From NCBI RefSeq assembly GCF_018069805.1, contig NZ_JAGPYN010000022.1, forward strand, positions 1 through 64,000: a stretch of DNA of 64,000 nt, read 5' to 3'. Position 1 is the first letter of the stretch. Every line of letters starts with the position of its first letter. Below, one piece after another: positions 1 to 9,694 of the stretch. The DNA is from Pseudoalteromonas ostreae (GTDB lineage Bacteria; Pseudomonadota; Gammaproteobacteria; Enterobacterales; Alteromonadaceae). Both the position numbers and the translations under genes were made by a program. The notes beneath the pieces were generated by a model. It was not told the origin of the DNA. It was given only the letters and a program-made list of their open reading frames with translations, and did not search any database.

Positions 1-3000
1 ACTTGATCTAGCCCGAGCGTTGAACACCAAATAGCGGCCAACATACTCTCTTGCTCACCTTCAGGGGCAACAAACGTAGTGTCCATATTTCGTTCAACAT
101 TAGGTAAGGCATCTCGATTAACTTTACCGTTATGTGTCAATGGCAAATGTGTAAGTGTGACAAATACATCTGGGATCATGTAACTCGGTAAATGATCACG
201 TAATATCTCTTTTAATACGTCATACTCGACTTCATCATCCGCGACAATATAAGCAACCAATTGAGTGCCTAATTCTGTCTGATCTGCGATTACAACCGCT
301 TCATGCACCATGTCGATATTACATAAATTGGCCTCTATCTCACCTAATTCAATTCTAAAGCCTCGCACTTTCACTTGATGGTCTGTGCGCCCCAAATACT
401 CAAGCTCTCCATCAAAGCTCCAACGGGCTAAGTCTCCGGTTCGATATAAACGCGTTCCCTCATCGCTAAATGGATTAGCAATGAATCGTTCAGCAGTCAA
501 TGTCCCTTGACTTAAATATCCCCTCGCGAGCCCTTCACCTGCGATGTATAATTCACCAGGTACACCTATTGGCATCAAAGTTAATGCATCACTCAACACA
601 TATAACTGCGTATTATCAATTGCATCCGTGATCGGCATAACATCTCTATGCTCACTCGAGTTGCCCTCAATATTAAATATTGAGCACCCAACAACGGTCT
701 CGGTTGGCCCATATTCATTAATGATCTGAGCTTGTGGAAACATTGTTCTTAATTGAGCAACTGTTGCGCCCAATAGCTTATCCCCCCCCACAACAAAGCA
801 ATGTGCTTGCTCTGATGGAGTGAGTAATTCACTAGCAATAATGGCATCGATATGAGCGGGTGTTATTTTATATAACGTTGCCTCTGTATTGTGTTGTAAA
901 TGCTTAATGAGATTATTTAACTCTTCATCTCCTGACGGCAATAAAGTCACTGTATCACCACTATACAGCGGCACTAATAAACTCGTTACCGTCGCATCAA
1001 AAGAGAGCGTAGAGCTCACTAGACTTGATGATACATTTGGTAAATAGGATTTCTGAGCGTAAGATAAATAGTTAGATAATCCTTGATGAGTTACTGCAAC
1101 CCCTTTGGGCTGACCAGTGGAGCCCGACGTGTAAATAACATAAGCTAAGTTATCTTGAGCAATATATGGACGTTGACACACATTGTCTGAAGCATATGTT
1201 ATGTCCTGTAACACATGTACATTCAGCAGCTGCGCTGACTCAGCAAACTTTGCCGCAGAACCATCAGATAAGATCAACTTTAAAGCACTGCTTTTAACAA
1301 TATATTCTACGCGATCACTTGGCAAATTAGGATCAATAGGCACATACGCCGCACCCGCTTGGTGAATCGCGAGTAAACTCACAACCATATCGACATTTCG
1401 ACTAAAAATAACACCAACGCGATCTTCTGGAACAATATTTTGAGCCTGTAAGTAAGCACTGAGTCTATTTACTTGATGTACTAGCTGCCCATAGGTGACA
1501 ACTTCATCCCTAAATCTAAGTGCGACTTTATTCGGATTATGAGCACTATGATAGTGTACATTGTCATGTAACAACGCTTTAGGTTGCTCACATTCATTAC
1601 CGCGTCCAAGCGTGATCACCTTATCTACCACATCGCGCTTTAACACAGCCACATCGCTTACCGTTTTATCAGGGTGTAACGCAATCTCAGTGAGTATCGA
1701 CATTAACCCATCAACCAGCGCTTGAACCCTAGTTTCACTATATAGTTCAACGGCATAATTTAAATATAAGGTCACGTCACCTTCAGCGTTTTCAATGGCC
1801 TCGAGTACTAAATCAAACTGTGCACTATTAGTTGGCAATGTGGCTTCACTAATGGTCAATTCAGACAGTTGTGATAATTGATTTTCCTCTCTTCTTTGGT
1901 AGTTGAGCATCACCTGAAACAAAGGTGAACGGTTAAGGTTGCGCTCTAAACCCAGCCCATCAACTAGCTTTTCAAATGGTAAATCTTGATGTGCTTGAGC
2001 ACCTTGAAGACTCGTTGTAATCACTTTAACAACTTGTGCCAATGTCATAGCCGCTGATAACTCACTACGGATCACCTGCGTATTGACAAAAAAGCCAACA
2101 ATGCCCTGACTTTCAGTATGCTGTCGATTCGCAATAGGCATACCCACACGGATATCGGATTGACCACTATAGCGGTGCAGTAAAATATGCCATGCACTCA
2201 TCAATACGGCAAACAAGGTACTCCCTTGGCTTTTCGCATAATTATTTAACTGCGCTTTTAATGTCACTGGTATAGCGTGAACCGCTATACCATTGCTATA
2301 TTCCTGCTGGTTACTCTGTAAGTCGGCAGGTAATTCTAGGACAGGATGTGAATCACCTAAATTAGCTTTCCAATATGCTAACTGTCGCGCATTTTCTCCT
2401 TCTTCCAGCCATTGTTTTTGCCAATGAGCATAGTCGCTGTAACGAGGTTGCACTTCTACTTCTAATACGTGTCCTTTTATCGTTGCTGAGTAAGCGGCTA
2501 CAAAGTCCGCAATGATAAGGTTTACCGACCAGCCATCAGAAGCAATATGATGCATCACAACCACTAATTCATGCTTGTCGTTTGCATATGTCACTAAGCC
2601 AACACGCAATAATTGATCCGCAGTTAAATCAAAAGGTGTTCTCACTAAGCCTGATTTGAAGGCTTCTGGATCGGCATTAGGACTGGCACAATCTAAACGT
2701 TGAATATCTGCTTTAACATCATGCTCAATAACTTGCGTAACACTTGCATCTTGGTGTTCAACAAATCGGGTACGTAATGCGTCATGTTTTTCAAGAATGT
2801 AATCGAGTGCATTTTGCAGCGCAGTAAAATCCAACATCCCCTCTAAAATCAAACCACCAGTAATGTGATAAGCATCACTCTCTGGTGCTAACTTCCACAA
2901 GAACCATTGACGCTCTTGTGCATAAGAGAGCGTTTGATGCGCACTTTCAGCCCTAAGTAACGGTGAGATGGCGCTTCCATTTGACGTGAGACTCAGCTGT

Positions 3001-6000
3001 GCAAGGGCATGTAAATCGGTGCTGTCAAAAATATCTTGAACACTTAATGTAATATCATGTTTTTTTGCTAAAGCAATTAAACGTAAGCTGCTGATTGAAT
3101 CTCCGCCTAAGGAAAAGAAGTTATCAAGACGCCCCACTTGCTCTATCTCTAACACTTCGCTCCATATCTGAGCAAGTAATGTTTCTCGCGCACCTTCGGG
3201 TGCTGCATAAGCTACTTGATTGTGTAGCTCTGTTTTAGGTAACGCCTTTCTGTCAATCTTACCGTTACTATTCGTTGGCAGCTCCGGCAATACCACTAAG
3301 ACACTCGGTACCATATAATTTGGTAACTGCGTCGCTAACGTTGTTTTCAACGCCTCCACATCAGCCAAACACTCACCATGTCCAGATAGATATCCAACCA
3401 AACGTTTGCCTGATGATGTATCGTCCGCTATCACCACAGCTTCATTCACACCTGCTAGTTTTCTTAACTGGGCTTCTATCTCACCTAATTCAATACGGAA
3501 GCCACGGATCTTTACTTGGTGATCCGTTCTGCCTAAATATTCTAGTTGACCTTGCTCATTCCAATACACTAAGTCTCCAGTGCGATATAGTCTCGCACCA
3601 TCATTAGAAAACGGGTTTGCGATAAAACGCTCTGCAGTCAAATCGGATCGATGTAAATAGCCACGAGCCAAACCAATACCGCCAATATACAGTTCACCGG
3701 CAATGCCAATAGGGCTCAATCGCAATGCACTATCTAGTACTAGTAACTCTATACCATCAATCGGCTTGCCAATAGGAACAGACAAGCTTGCATCTCCATG
3801 ACAGCTGAAATGACTCACATCAACCGCCGCTTCTGTCGGGCCATATAGATTATAGATCTCAGTATTTGGTAACAGCTGTAACGCCTTTGCCTGCACTTCA
3901 CTTGGCAGCGCTTCACCACTACATAAAATACGTTTGATACTCGTTGCGCTGCTAACTTCTTCATGGCTAATAAATGCCTGTAACATTGAAGGCACAAAAT
4001 GTATGGTCGTCACTTGTTCAGATATAATCACATCGAGTAATTGGGTACTATCTTTATGTGCTTCAGGTTTCGCTACAACCAATTTAGCACCAAACATCAA
4101 TGGCCAGAAAAACTCCCATACAGAAACATCAAAACCAAATGGGGTTTTTTGTAATACCACATCATCTACTGATAAGGGGTACACTGACTGCTGCCAAGCA
4201 ATTCGATTGTAAATTGCTTCATGTGTGTTCCCTACGCCCTTAGGGTTACCCGTTGAGCCAGATGTATAGATCACGTATGCCAATTGGGCAGCATGCGTGG
4301 TCAAAATAGGTACTGCTACCTCATATTGCTCTAGCGCACCTGTTTCAACTGACAACATCGGGGCAATATCAGCAAGCTTGGGAAATTTCTTATCCGAGTT
4401 ATCTGTGAGAAATAATGCCAAGCCACTATTCTTCGCTATATACTCAATACGCTCTATTGGTAGCGTAGGGTCAACGGGTACATACGCCGCCCCCGCTTTT
4501 AACACTGCCAATAAACTCACAACCATATCCACGCTGCGCTCAAACAATACGCCCACTTTGTCTTCGGCACTGACACCTTTTGCTAACAGACAATGAGCCA
4601 AGCGATTTGCTCGCGTATCTAACTGCTCGTAAGTAAGTGTCTTCCCTTCAAAGCTCACCGCTATTGCGGTGGGAACTCGTTGACTTTGTTCATGTATGAT
4701 TTGCTGTATTGAGGTGCTAAATGGATGGCTTTCACGGCCCATATGCAAAGCAGCAAGTTGCTGTAGCTCTTGCTCAGCCAACAAAGGTAATTGCGACATA
4801 GGTTCATGAATATGCGCTAATACCTCACTTAACACCACATGAAATGTATGTAAACACTGCTGCGCAAATTCAGGACTATACAACTCATTTGCATACATCA
4901 AATTTAACGTCGTTTCTTGACCTACTTCTTCAATGACATCTAACTGCAAATCAAATGGCATACCAAAACGGTAAAACTCAAAGTCCTGCAGTGCTACACC
5001 ACCCAGTTGTTGCAAACTCTTTTTATTACGACGCAGATAGTTGAACATCACTTGAAAAATAGGATGAACACCCGTTTGACGCTCGGGTTTTAACGCCTTT
5101 AGTAAATGTTCAAAGGGTAAATCCTGATTACCCTGTGCTATTTTTGCAATATGCGATGCTTGATCAAGCAACGAACTAAAGCTCTCATGATGCTCAATAG
5201 TCAATGGGATAGCTTGGGTATTAACAAAAAAGCCAACAAGATTAAATGTTTCACTTAGGTGACGATTAGCCACTGGCACCCCGACTTGAACACGAGTTGC
5301 ATTAGCAAAACGTGATAAGAGCACTTGCCAAGCAGTCAGTAACACCAGATATGGCGTCACATTGTTTGCTTTAGCAAGTATTGAAACCTTATGCCATACC
5401 GGTTCATCCAATACTTGGATCTCGGTTTTAACACTATATTGCCCAGCATGGCGCGCTTGATTATTGGCAGGTAATCGTAGCGGCTCATCGGCTTGCAATA
5501 ACTCCTGCCAAATCGTTAACTGTTTCGCATATAAATCTTGTTGGTCTTGCTTGTTTAACCACTTTGCAAAGCCCAGATAACCCACTTTTTCATCCGTTTC
5601 ACTCAGCGCAGTCCCTTCACTCAAGGCTACGTAAATAGCGACGAATTCATCCAGTAGCTGCTGCATTGAAGTACCATCAGCAATAATATGGTGTAGCGTG
5701 ACCAGCAAACTACTATCATTACCTTGGTTGACCACACCAACTCGTAACAATGGTCCTTCAACCAAGTCAAATGGCTGGACAACGACTTGCCTTAATTGTG
5801 CATTTCGTTGCGCTAAATCAGTCGCAGTTATTTCAAAAAAAGTGAAAGTCTGATCACCCCCATCAATTTGCCAAACATCCTGCAGCTCACCTTCTACAAA
5901 TTTAATACGCAAAGCATCATGTTTCTGACACAACGTTTTAAACGCACTGTTTACACGACTGCTATCAAGTAAACCTTCAAAATGTAATGCTCCACCCAAG

Positions 6001-6215
6001 TTATATGTTGTATTTTCAGGATCTAACTTCCAAGCATACCAAAGAATTTTTTGAGCTGGTGTTAAAGGAACTAACTCACCATCTGCGATATGCTCTGAAA
6101 TATGTGGGGCGACGCCAGAGTTTGCACCGCTGATCATCTGCTGTAGTTTATTTTTATCAGCTTCCGATAAAGAAGAAAGTTGTCTGTTTTTTCTGGTACG
6201 TCTTTGCCGTAACAT
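1..6215 (-). CDS. Nonribosomal peptide synthetase, C-A-T-C-A-T(partial), cut by left edge
   Basis: Open frame on the minus strand running off position 1, about 2071 residues visible. Domains in order: condensation (HHIIADG near residue 177), adenylation (YTSGSTGNPKGV near 650-664), carrier (LGGDSI, Ser near 1040), condensation (HHIASDG near 1222), adenylation (YTSGSTGQPKGV near 1690-1706), and the first helix of a second carrier at the edge. GrsA-numbered code residues read D-V-W-H-L-S-L-V-D-K for the first A domain, a Ser code, and D-A-T-K-V-G-E-V-G-K for the second, closest to Asn codes (Asn over Asp because of Glu at 322). No epimerisation domain is visible. I chose ATG 6215, preceded by GGAG at good spacing; an in-frame ATG at 6233 lacks one. 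It is probably the downstream part of the siderophore assembly line after the PKS. Its substrates are inferred from the codes only. Confidence 0.93.
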   Translation of the reverse strand, partial: MLRQRRTRKNRQLSSLSEADKNKLQQMISGANSGVAPHISEHIADGELVPLTPAQKILWYAWKLDPENTTYNLGGALHFEGLLDSSRVNSAFKTLCQKHDALRIKFVEGELQDVWQIDGGDQTFTFFEITATDLAQRNAQLRQVVVQPFDLVEGPLLRVGVVNQGNDSSLLVTLHHIIADGTSMQQLLDEFVAIYVALSEGTALSETDEKVGYLGFAKWLNKQDQQDLYAKQLTIWQELLQADEPLRLPANNQARHAGQYSVKTEIQVLDEPVWHKVSILAKANNVTPYLVLLTAWQVLLSRFANATRVQVGVPVANRHLSETFNLVGFFVNTQAIPLTIEHHESFSSLLDQASHIAKIAQGNQDLPFEHLLKALKPERQTGVHPIFQVMFNYLRRNKKSLQQLGGVALQDFEFYRFGMPFDLQLDVIEEVGQETTLNLMYANELYSPEFAQQCLHTFHVVLSEVLAHIHEPMSQLPLLAEQELQQLAALHMGRESHPFSTSIQQIIHEQSQRVPTAIAVSFEGKTLTYEQLDTRANRLAHCLLAKGVSAEDKVGVLFERSVDMVVSLLAVLKAGAAYVPVDPTLPIERIEYIAKNSGLALFLTDNSDKKFPKLADIAPMLSVETGALEQYEVAVPILTTHAAQLAYVIYTSGSTGNPKGVGNTHEAIYNRIAWQQSVYPLSVDDVVLQKTPFGFDVSVWEFFWPLMFGAKLVVAKPEAHKDSTQLLDVIISEQVTTIHFVPSMLQAFISHEEVSSATSIKRILCSGEALPSEVQAKALQLLPNTEIYNLYGPTEAAVDVSHFSCHGDASLSVPIGKPIDGIELLVLDSALRLSPIGIAGELYIGGIGLARGYLHRSDLTAERFIANPFSNDGARLYRTGDLVYWNEQGQLEYLGRTDHQVKIRGFRIELGEIEAQLRKLAGVNEAVVIADDTSSGKRLVGYLSGHGECLADVEALKTTLATQLPNYMVPSVLVVLPELPTNSNGKIDRKALPKTELHNQVAYAAPEGARETLLAQIWSEVLEIEQVGRLDNFFSLGGDSISSLRLIALAKKHDITLSVQDIFDSTDLHALAQLSLTSNGSAISPLLRAESAHQTLSYAQERQWFLWKLAPESDAYHITGGLILEGMLDFTALQNALDYILEKHDALRTRFVEHQDASVTQVIEHDVKADIQRLDCASPNADPEAFKSGLVRTPFDLTADQLLRVGLVTYANDKHELVVVMHHIASDGWSVNLIIADFVAAYSATIKGHVLEVEVQPRYSDYAHWQKQWLEEGENARQLAYWKANLGDSHPVLELPADLQSNQQEYSNGIAVHAIPVTLKAQLNNYAKSQGSTLFAVLMSAWHILLHRYSGQSDIRVGMPIANRQHTESQGIVGFFVNTQVIRSELSAAMTLAQVVKVITTSLQGAQAHQDLPFEKLVDGLGLERNLNRSPLFQVMLNYQRREENQLSQLSELTISEATLPTNSAQFDLVLEAIENAEGDVTLYLNYAVELYSETRVQALVDGLMSILTEIALHPDKTVSDVAVLKRDVVDKVITLGRGNECEQPKALLHDNVHYHSAHNPNKVALRFRDEVVTYGQLVHQVNRLSAYLQAQNIVPEDRVGVIFSRNVDMVVSLLAIHQAGAAYVPIDPNLPSDRVEYIVKSSALKLILSDGSAAKFAESAQLLNVHVLQDITYASDNVCQRPYIAQDNLAYVIYTSGSTGQPKGVAVTHQGLSNYLSYAQKSYLPNVSSSLVSSTLSFDATVTSLLVPLYSGDTVTLLPSGDEELNNLIKHLQHNTEATLYKITPAHIDAIIASELLTPSEQAHCFVVGGDKLLGATVAQLRTMFPQAQIINEYGPTETVVGCSIFNIEGNSSEHRDVMPITDAIDNTQLYVLSDALTLMPIGVPGELYIAGEGLARGYLSQGTLTAERFIANPFSDEGTRLYRTGDLARWSFDGELEYLGRTDHQVKVRGFRIELGEIEANLCNIDMVHEAVVIADQTELGTQLVAYIVADDEVEYDVLKEILRDHLPSYMIPDVFVTLTHLPLTHNGKVNRDALPNVERNMDTTFVAPEGEQESMLAAIWCSTLGLDQ

Positions 6216-6261
6216 TCTGGCTCCACTCAACATAAATTGGTTCGAATTTAATATGTGAGCT

Positions 6262-6268
6262 AGACGAA
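6262..6268 (-). promoter_or_regulatory. Candidate ECF sigma -10 element (TTCGTCT) of the NRPS
   Basis: TTCGTCT on the minus strand, 29 bases before the first possible NRPS start, preceded about 14-20 bases upstream by an AT-rich TTGATTTTT stretch that could be the -35 region. The same heptamer occurs before the TonB receptor (8516-8522) and the acylase (22143-22149). Assignment to the FecI-like sigma factor of this cluster is inference. Confidence 0.5.
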
Positions 6269-6349
6269 TAGAAACCTGAAAAATCAAGCATTGTGGTGCT
6301 TTATTTTATTGTGTAACAGAGACAAAAGAGGAGCATGTTAGAACGTAAG

Positions 6350-6384
6350 ATGTACGCTGTGGTTATTTTTCTCACAGCGTACAT
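6350..6384 (-). terminator. Perfect 12-bp stem-loop between receptor and NRPS
   Basis: Arms ATGTACGCTGTG (6350-6361) and CACAGCGTACAT (6373-6384) with an 11-base loop, just after the receptor stop codon. There is no clear T run on either side, so it may be a Rho-independent terminator of weak type, a 3'-end stabiliser or an attenuating structure rather than a full terminator. It lies upstream of the NRPS promoter motif, consistent with the NRPS having its own transcript. Confidence 0.5.
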
Positions 6385-6397
6385 TAATAATAAAGAA

Positions 6398-8479
6398 TTA
6401 CAGATTATATGTCACAGAAAAACCAACTGTTCGAGGCTCTGTTAATTGACCAGAGGTAATTACACCCGTCACTGACGCACGCTCAATTTTCGTTTCATTC
6501 ACTTGGTCAAATGCGTTATTAACATACGCATCTGCTCGCCAATTGTCGGCAATATAAGCGACTGAAAAACGTGTTTCAGTGTAACTATCCGTTTGATATA
6601 AATCTGACTGACTATTTTGTGCTTCTGCAGAATCCTTTCCTAGGATCCTGCTTTGATAAGCACTTGTATAGCGAGTATTCAAACTAAATTGAACATTATC
6701 TGTCAACCAATAATCAGCGCCAATACTTGCCGTCGCGCTTGGTGCCATCGGTAACTCTTGGCCTAAAAGGTGCTGATTATTGCTATTGGCTTTTTCAATA
6801 CTAGTATGTAATGAGCCAAAGCTACCTGATAATGTCAGTGAATCTGTCGCCGCATAAGTTAATTCCGCTTCAAACCCATAACTTTTTACATCTTCAACAT
6901 TGTGGATAATTGTATCATCTGGTCGACCTGATGCACCGATTCCTATAACTTGATAATCCGAGTAGTTATTATAGAAAATATTCGTTGCGAGATTTAATGT
7001 CTCACCCCATGATTTGCGCACACTGAACTCATACGTATCAACATACTCGGGGTCATAGCTGTATACTGAAAAAGAAATCCAACTAAAATCACCACCACCT
7101 GAGTTATACCCTTTGCGGAAGCTAAGACCAAGCGTTAGCTCTTCATCAACAGTATGTAAGTAAGCGATTTTTGGTAAATAAAGCGTCTCATCATTGGCAA
7201 TAATAAATGATGCTCCGAATGCCGGTCTAAGTTCACGATGTTGCTTCTCTTTTTCAATTCGGCCACCTGCAATAATTTGGCCTTGTTCAGAAACACTCAC
7301 CGTTACTTCACCATAAATAGCATCTGATGAAGACTCATCATCCCCTTCATAAACTCCTTTATTAAAGAAAGCTTGTTCACGATCATATTTATACACACCA
7401 AAGTGCCCACTTAAGCCATCATCAAAAGCAAAGCTAAATTTACCATCGATAGTTTGGTTTTCATCATCCATACGTACATGCCAGACAAGTGGGTATTGAT
7501 GAAACTCGTAGCTATAATCAACATCTGACACCAATAATTCAATGTCAAAATTGTCACTTATCTCATAAGATGCTTTTAAATAAGTATGTTCACTATTTAC
7601 TTCTTTATCACGTGCATATGACGTGTCGGTTTTCCTCGGTGATGAAATAATACGTTTAGACAGGTCTGGTCCGCCTAAACCCCAATAGCGGAATCCTTCT
7701 TCTTGCGAATCAACATAACTCAATAACATGTCCAACCCATCAACTTGTGATGGTGTCCATTGTAACTTAGCATTAATACGCGTCATACTAATTGGCTTTG
7801 GATCAAAAGGGTATGAATCACCGTCAGCTAACTGAAACTGTGAGTGGTGCTCTCTGTCAACATTTTGTACAGTAAAGCGATACGCGAGTTCATTATCAAT
7901 AATAGGTGCGGACACCATAGCTGAAAGCTCTTTACTATTCGTTTTGCTGGCGTACCCCGCTCTTACAGCTGCTTCCAGTCTATCCATAGAAGGTGTGTTT
8001 GTGGTGATATAAACGTTCCCCCCCATGCTATTTCGGCCACTATTAGATGATTGTGGCCCACGTAATACTTCGATTTGCTGTACATCCCATAAACCAAGAT
8101 CACCCGTTAATGTTGCGACAAATGGTTCTGAAACGCCATCGGTTATCACTGCAACACGCGCTTTAGCACCTGAAGTGAAAGAGTATGATCCCGTTGCAAT
8201 ACCTTCTCCTTTAATACCGCGGATGCTTGGTAAACTATCTGAAAAAACCACATTTGCAATATCCGACAAAATATCGACGTATGAATCTGATTGCCCATTG
8301 GCTAGCTCTTCACTCGTTATTACCGCAACCGAAGAGGTAGTATCTTTTAACGAGCGACCCGCTTTATCACCATAAACAACGATATTCTCAATCGACGTAA
8401 GTTGTTCTTTTTCATCTGCTGAAACAGCTGCCGACACAGCTAAGGCAACCGGAAACATACAAAATGCTAGTTTATTCAT
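6398..8479 (-). CDS. TonB-dependent siderophore receptor
   Basis: 693 residues. An N-terminal signal peptide probably ends near VSA-D at residues 20-21, followed by a plug domain (ENIVVYGDKAG, then VAVITSEEL and the QQIEVLRGPQSSNSGRNSMGG segment that marks TonB plugs near residues 135-155) and a C-terminal barrel ending in TVGFSVTYNL. Family knowledge: such outer-membrane proteins import ferric siderophores using TonB energy. Its place between the formyltransferase and the NRPS suggests that it takes up the siderophore made here. AGGA lies 7-8 bases before the ATG. It has its own upstream region of about 250 bases with a PvdS-like promoter pattern. Substrate is inferred from context. Confidence 0.93.
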   Translation of the reverse strand: MNKLAFCMFPVALAVSAAVSADEKEQLTSIENIVVYGDKAGRSLKDTTSSVAVITSEELANGQSDSYVDILSDIANVVFSDSLPSIRGIKGEGIATGSYSFTSGAKARVAVITDGVSEPFVATLTGDLGLWDVQQIEVLRGPQSSNSGRNSMGGNVYITTNTPSMDRLEAAVRAGYASKTNSKELSAMVSAPIIDNELAYRFTVQNVDREHHSQFQLADGDSYPFDPKPISMTRINAKLQWTPSQVDGLDMLLSYVDSQEEGFRYWGLGGPDLSKRIISSPRKTDTSYARDKEVNSEHTYLKASYEISDNFDIELLVSDVDYSYEFHQYPLVWHVRMDDENQTIDGKFSFAFDDGLSGHFGVYKYDREQAFFNKGVYEGDDESSSDAIYGEVTVSVSEQGQIIAGGRIEKEKQHRELRPAFGASFIIANDETLYLPKIAYLHTVDEELTLGLSFRKGYNSGGGDFSWISFSVYSYDPEYVDTYEFSVRKSWGETLNLATNIFYNNYSDYQVIGIGASGRPDDTIIHNVEDVKSYGFEAELTYAATDSLTLSGSFGSLHTSIEKANSNNQHLLGQELPMAPSATASIGADYWLTDNVQFSLNTRYTSAYQSRILGKDSAEAQNSQSDLYQTDSYTETRFSVAYIADNWRADAYVNNAFDQVNETKIERASVTGVITSGQLTEPRTVGFSVTYNL

Positions 8480-8515
8480 TATTTCATCCTAAATTATAGT
8501 AGTTAATCGAACGAC

Positions 8516-8541
8516 AGACGAACTAAATAGAAAGAAATTTA
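8516..8541 (-). promoter_or_regulatory. Candidate iron-starvation sigma promoter of the receptor gene
   Basis: On the minus strand TAAAT (8541-8537) is followed after exactly 16 bases by CGT (8520-8518) within TTCGTCT. This fits the TAAAT-N16-CGT pattern described for PvdS-dependent iron-starvation boxes, and the -10 part is shared with the NRPS and acylase upstream regions. The region is AT-rich, so the TAAAT half alone carries little weight. Confidence 0.5.
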
Positions 8542-8726
8542 ATACAAATAGTAATTAATTTTATTATTATAATTCAATAGACAACGAGATAAAAAAGCCA
8601 GCCACACCTGTAAAAATTTAACCTCAAAAAGACATAAAAACACCACCCCACCGCTGTAATGTAAAATCAACAATAAACTGTATTCCAAATGATGGCGATA
8701 TTGTTTAAATTAGCGCGTGAATGACG

Positions 8727-9578
8727 TTACATTTTTTCTGTTTCGAATCTGTCTATTTGAGCTAACTCATATAGCCCTTGGGTCATGGCTGGAAATAAAC
8801 TCTGCTGAAAATTATTCCATCGCAATTCAAAAATAGTATCTGTAGGTGTAATTGGGGTATTTAATACATCGTGAATAACAGGACCTGAATCTATTCCTTG
8901 ATCGATATAGTGCAGTGAAGCACCCGTTTTATCGACCACATCCGTGTCAATCATATCCATTGTTTTCCAATTTGTAACCTGCTTACCTTGCGCACCATAT
9001 AAAGCATCAAGTGTCGCTGTTGCGCCTCTACGCTGATAAAGTGAACCTTCCCTTGTGATCCCTGGGTGAATATTGACGATACGCTTAGCATATGCGCTAT
9101 CCTCACTAGCAAGTTGATCTAAGATCACAATGAGTCCATCTAATAACACGACATCAGCTCCTAGTTCATCCAACTTCTTCTCTAAACGTTGTTCAAAGTT
9201 CAGCTTACCTTCTCGCCAAGCTTGTGAGCCTCGTGATAATTTTCTATAACTTGAAGGAATACAACATAAGAGCTCATCAACATCCCTATTACCTACTTTT
9301 AATGTCTGCGGATAAATCCACTCGCCGTAGCACCCAATCCGTGAAGTGCCATAACCTTTTAATTTTTCACGATCCAATGTATGCGTTAAATCATCATCAA
9401 AAATAACAGCTTGCAGCTCATACTTATCACCCAATTCACTCTTGTTAAGTTGCTTAACTAAATGCTCTAACGGTGACTCCATATAACGGGTCCCCCCTTT
9501 ATATTCAACCATTCTACCTGCCATATCTGCCGCTGCATTACGCAAAGAGCAGACATATACCAATTTTAGTTTTTCCAT
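8727..9578 (-). CDS. PvdF-like N5-hydroxyornithine formyltransferase
   Basis: 283 residues. The start KLKLVYVCSLRNAAADMAGR and the segment RIVNIHPGITREGSL resemble PvdF, which transfers formyl from N10-formyl-tetrahydrofolate to N5-hydroxyornithine in pyoverdine synthesis. Seen: Asn-Ile-His of the formyltransferase centre (NIHPG near residue 175) and the later acidic DQGIDSGPVIHD motif that supplies the Asp. Inference: the siderophore contains formyl-hydroxyornithine, giving a hydroxamate iron ligand. The needed ornithine N5-hydroxylase is not in the window and may lie to the left. A terminator precedes this gene, so it is probably transcribed apart from the PKS. A different hydroxamate or amine acceptor cannot be excluded. 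Confidence 0.85.
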   Translation of the reverse strand: MEKLKLVYVCSLRNAAADMAGRMVEYKGGTRYMESPLEHLVKQLNKSELGDKYELQAVIFDDDLTHTLDREKLKGYGTSRIGCYGEWIYPQTLKVGNRDVDELLCCIPSSYRKLSRGSQAWREGKLNFEQRLEKKLDELGADVVLLDGLIVILDQLASEDSAYAKRIVNIHPGITREGSLYQRRGATATLDALYGAQGKQVTNWKTMDMIDTDVVDKTGASLHYIDQGIDSGPVIHDVLNTPITPTDTIFELRWNNFQQSLFPAMTQGLYELAQIDRFETEKM

Positions 9579-9654
9579 ATTTTATTACCCTGTTTCATGT
9601 AGTTGCTAAATCATAACTCCTGTAACGGACTATGCTATACCACCTCTAGACGTT

Positions 9655-9683
9655 AAAAGCCCAAATCTATGCAGATTTGGGCT
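9655..9683 (-). terminator. Rho-independent terminator after the PKS gene
   Basis: Perfect 11-bp arms AGCCCAAATCT (9658-9668) and AGATTTGGGCT (9673-9683) with a 4-base loop, followed on the minus strand by TTTT. It starts 12 bases after the PKS stop codon and separates the acylase-MbtH-starter-PKS unit from the formyltransferase. Confidence 0.88.
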
Positions 9684-9694
9684 AGCATTTTCTT

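Noticed and set aside
1..6215. Plus-strand frames of 60-110 codons across the NRPS region
   Set aside because: They are antisense shadows of a continuous minus-strand frame with full C, A and T domain motifs.
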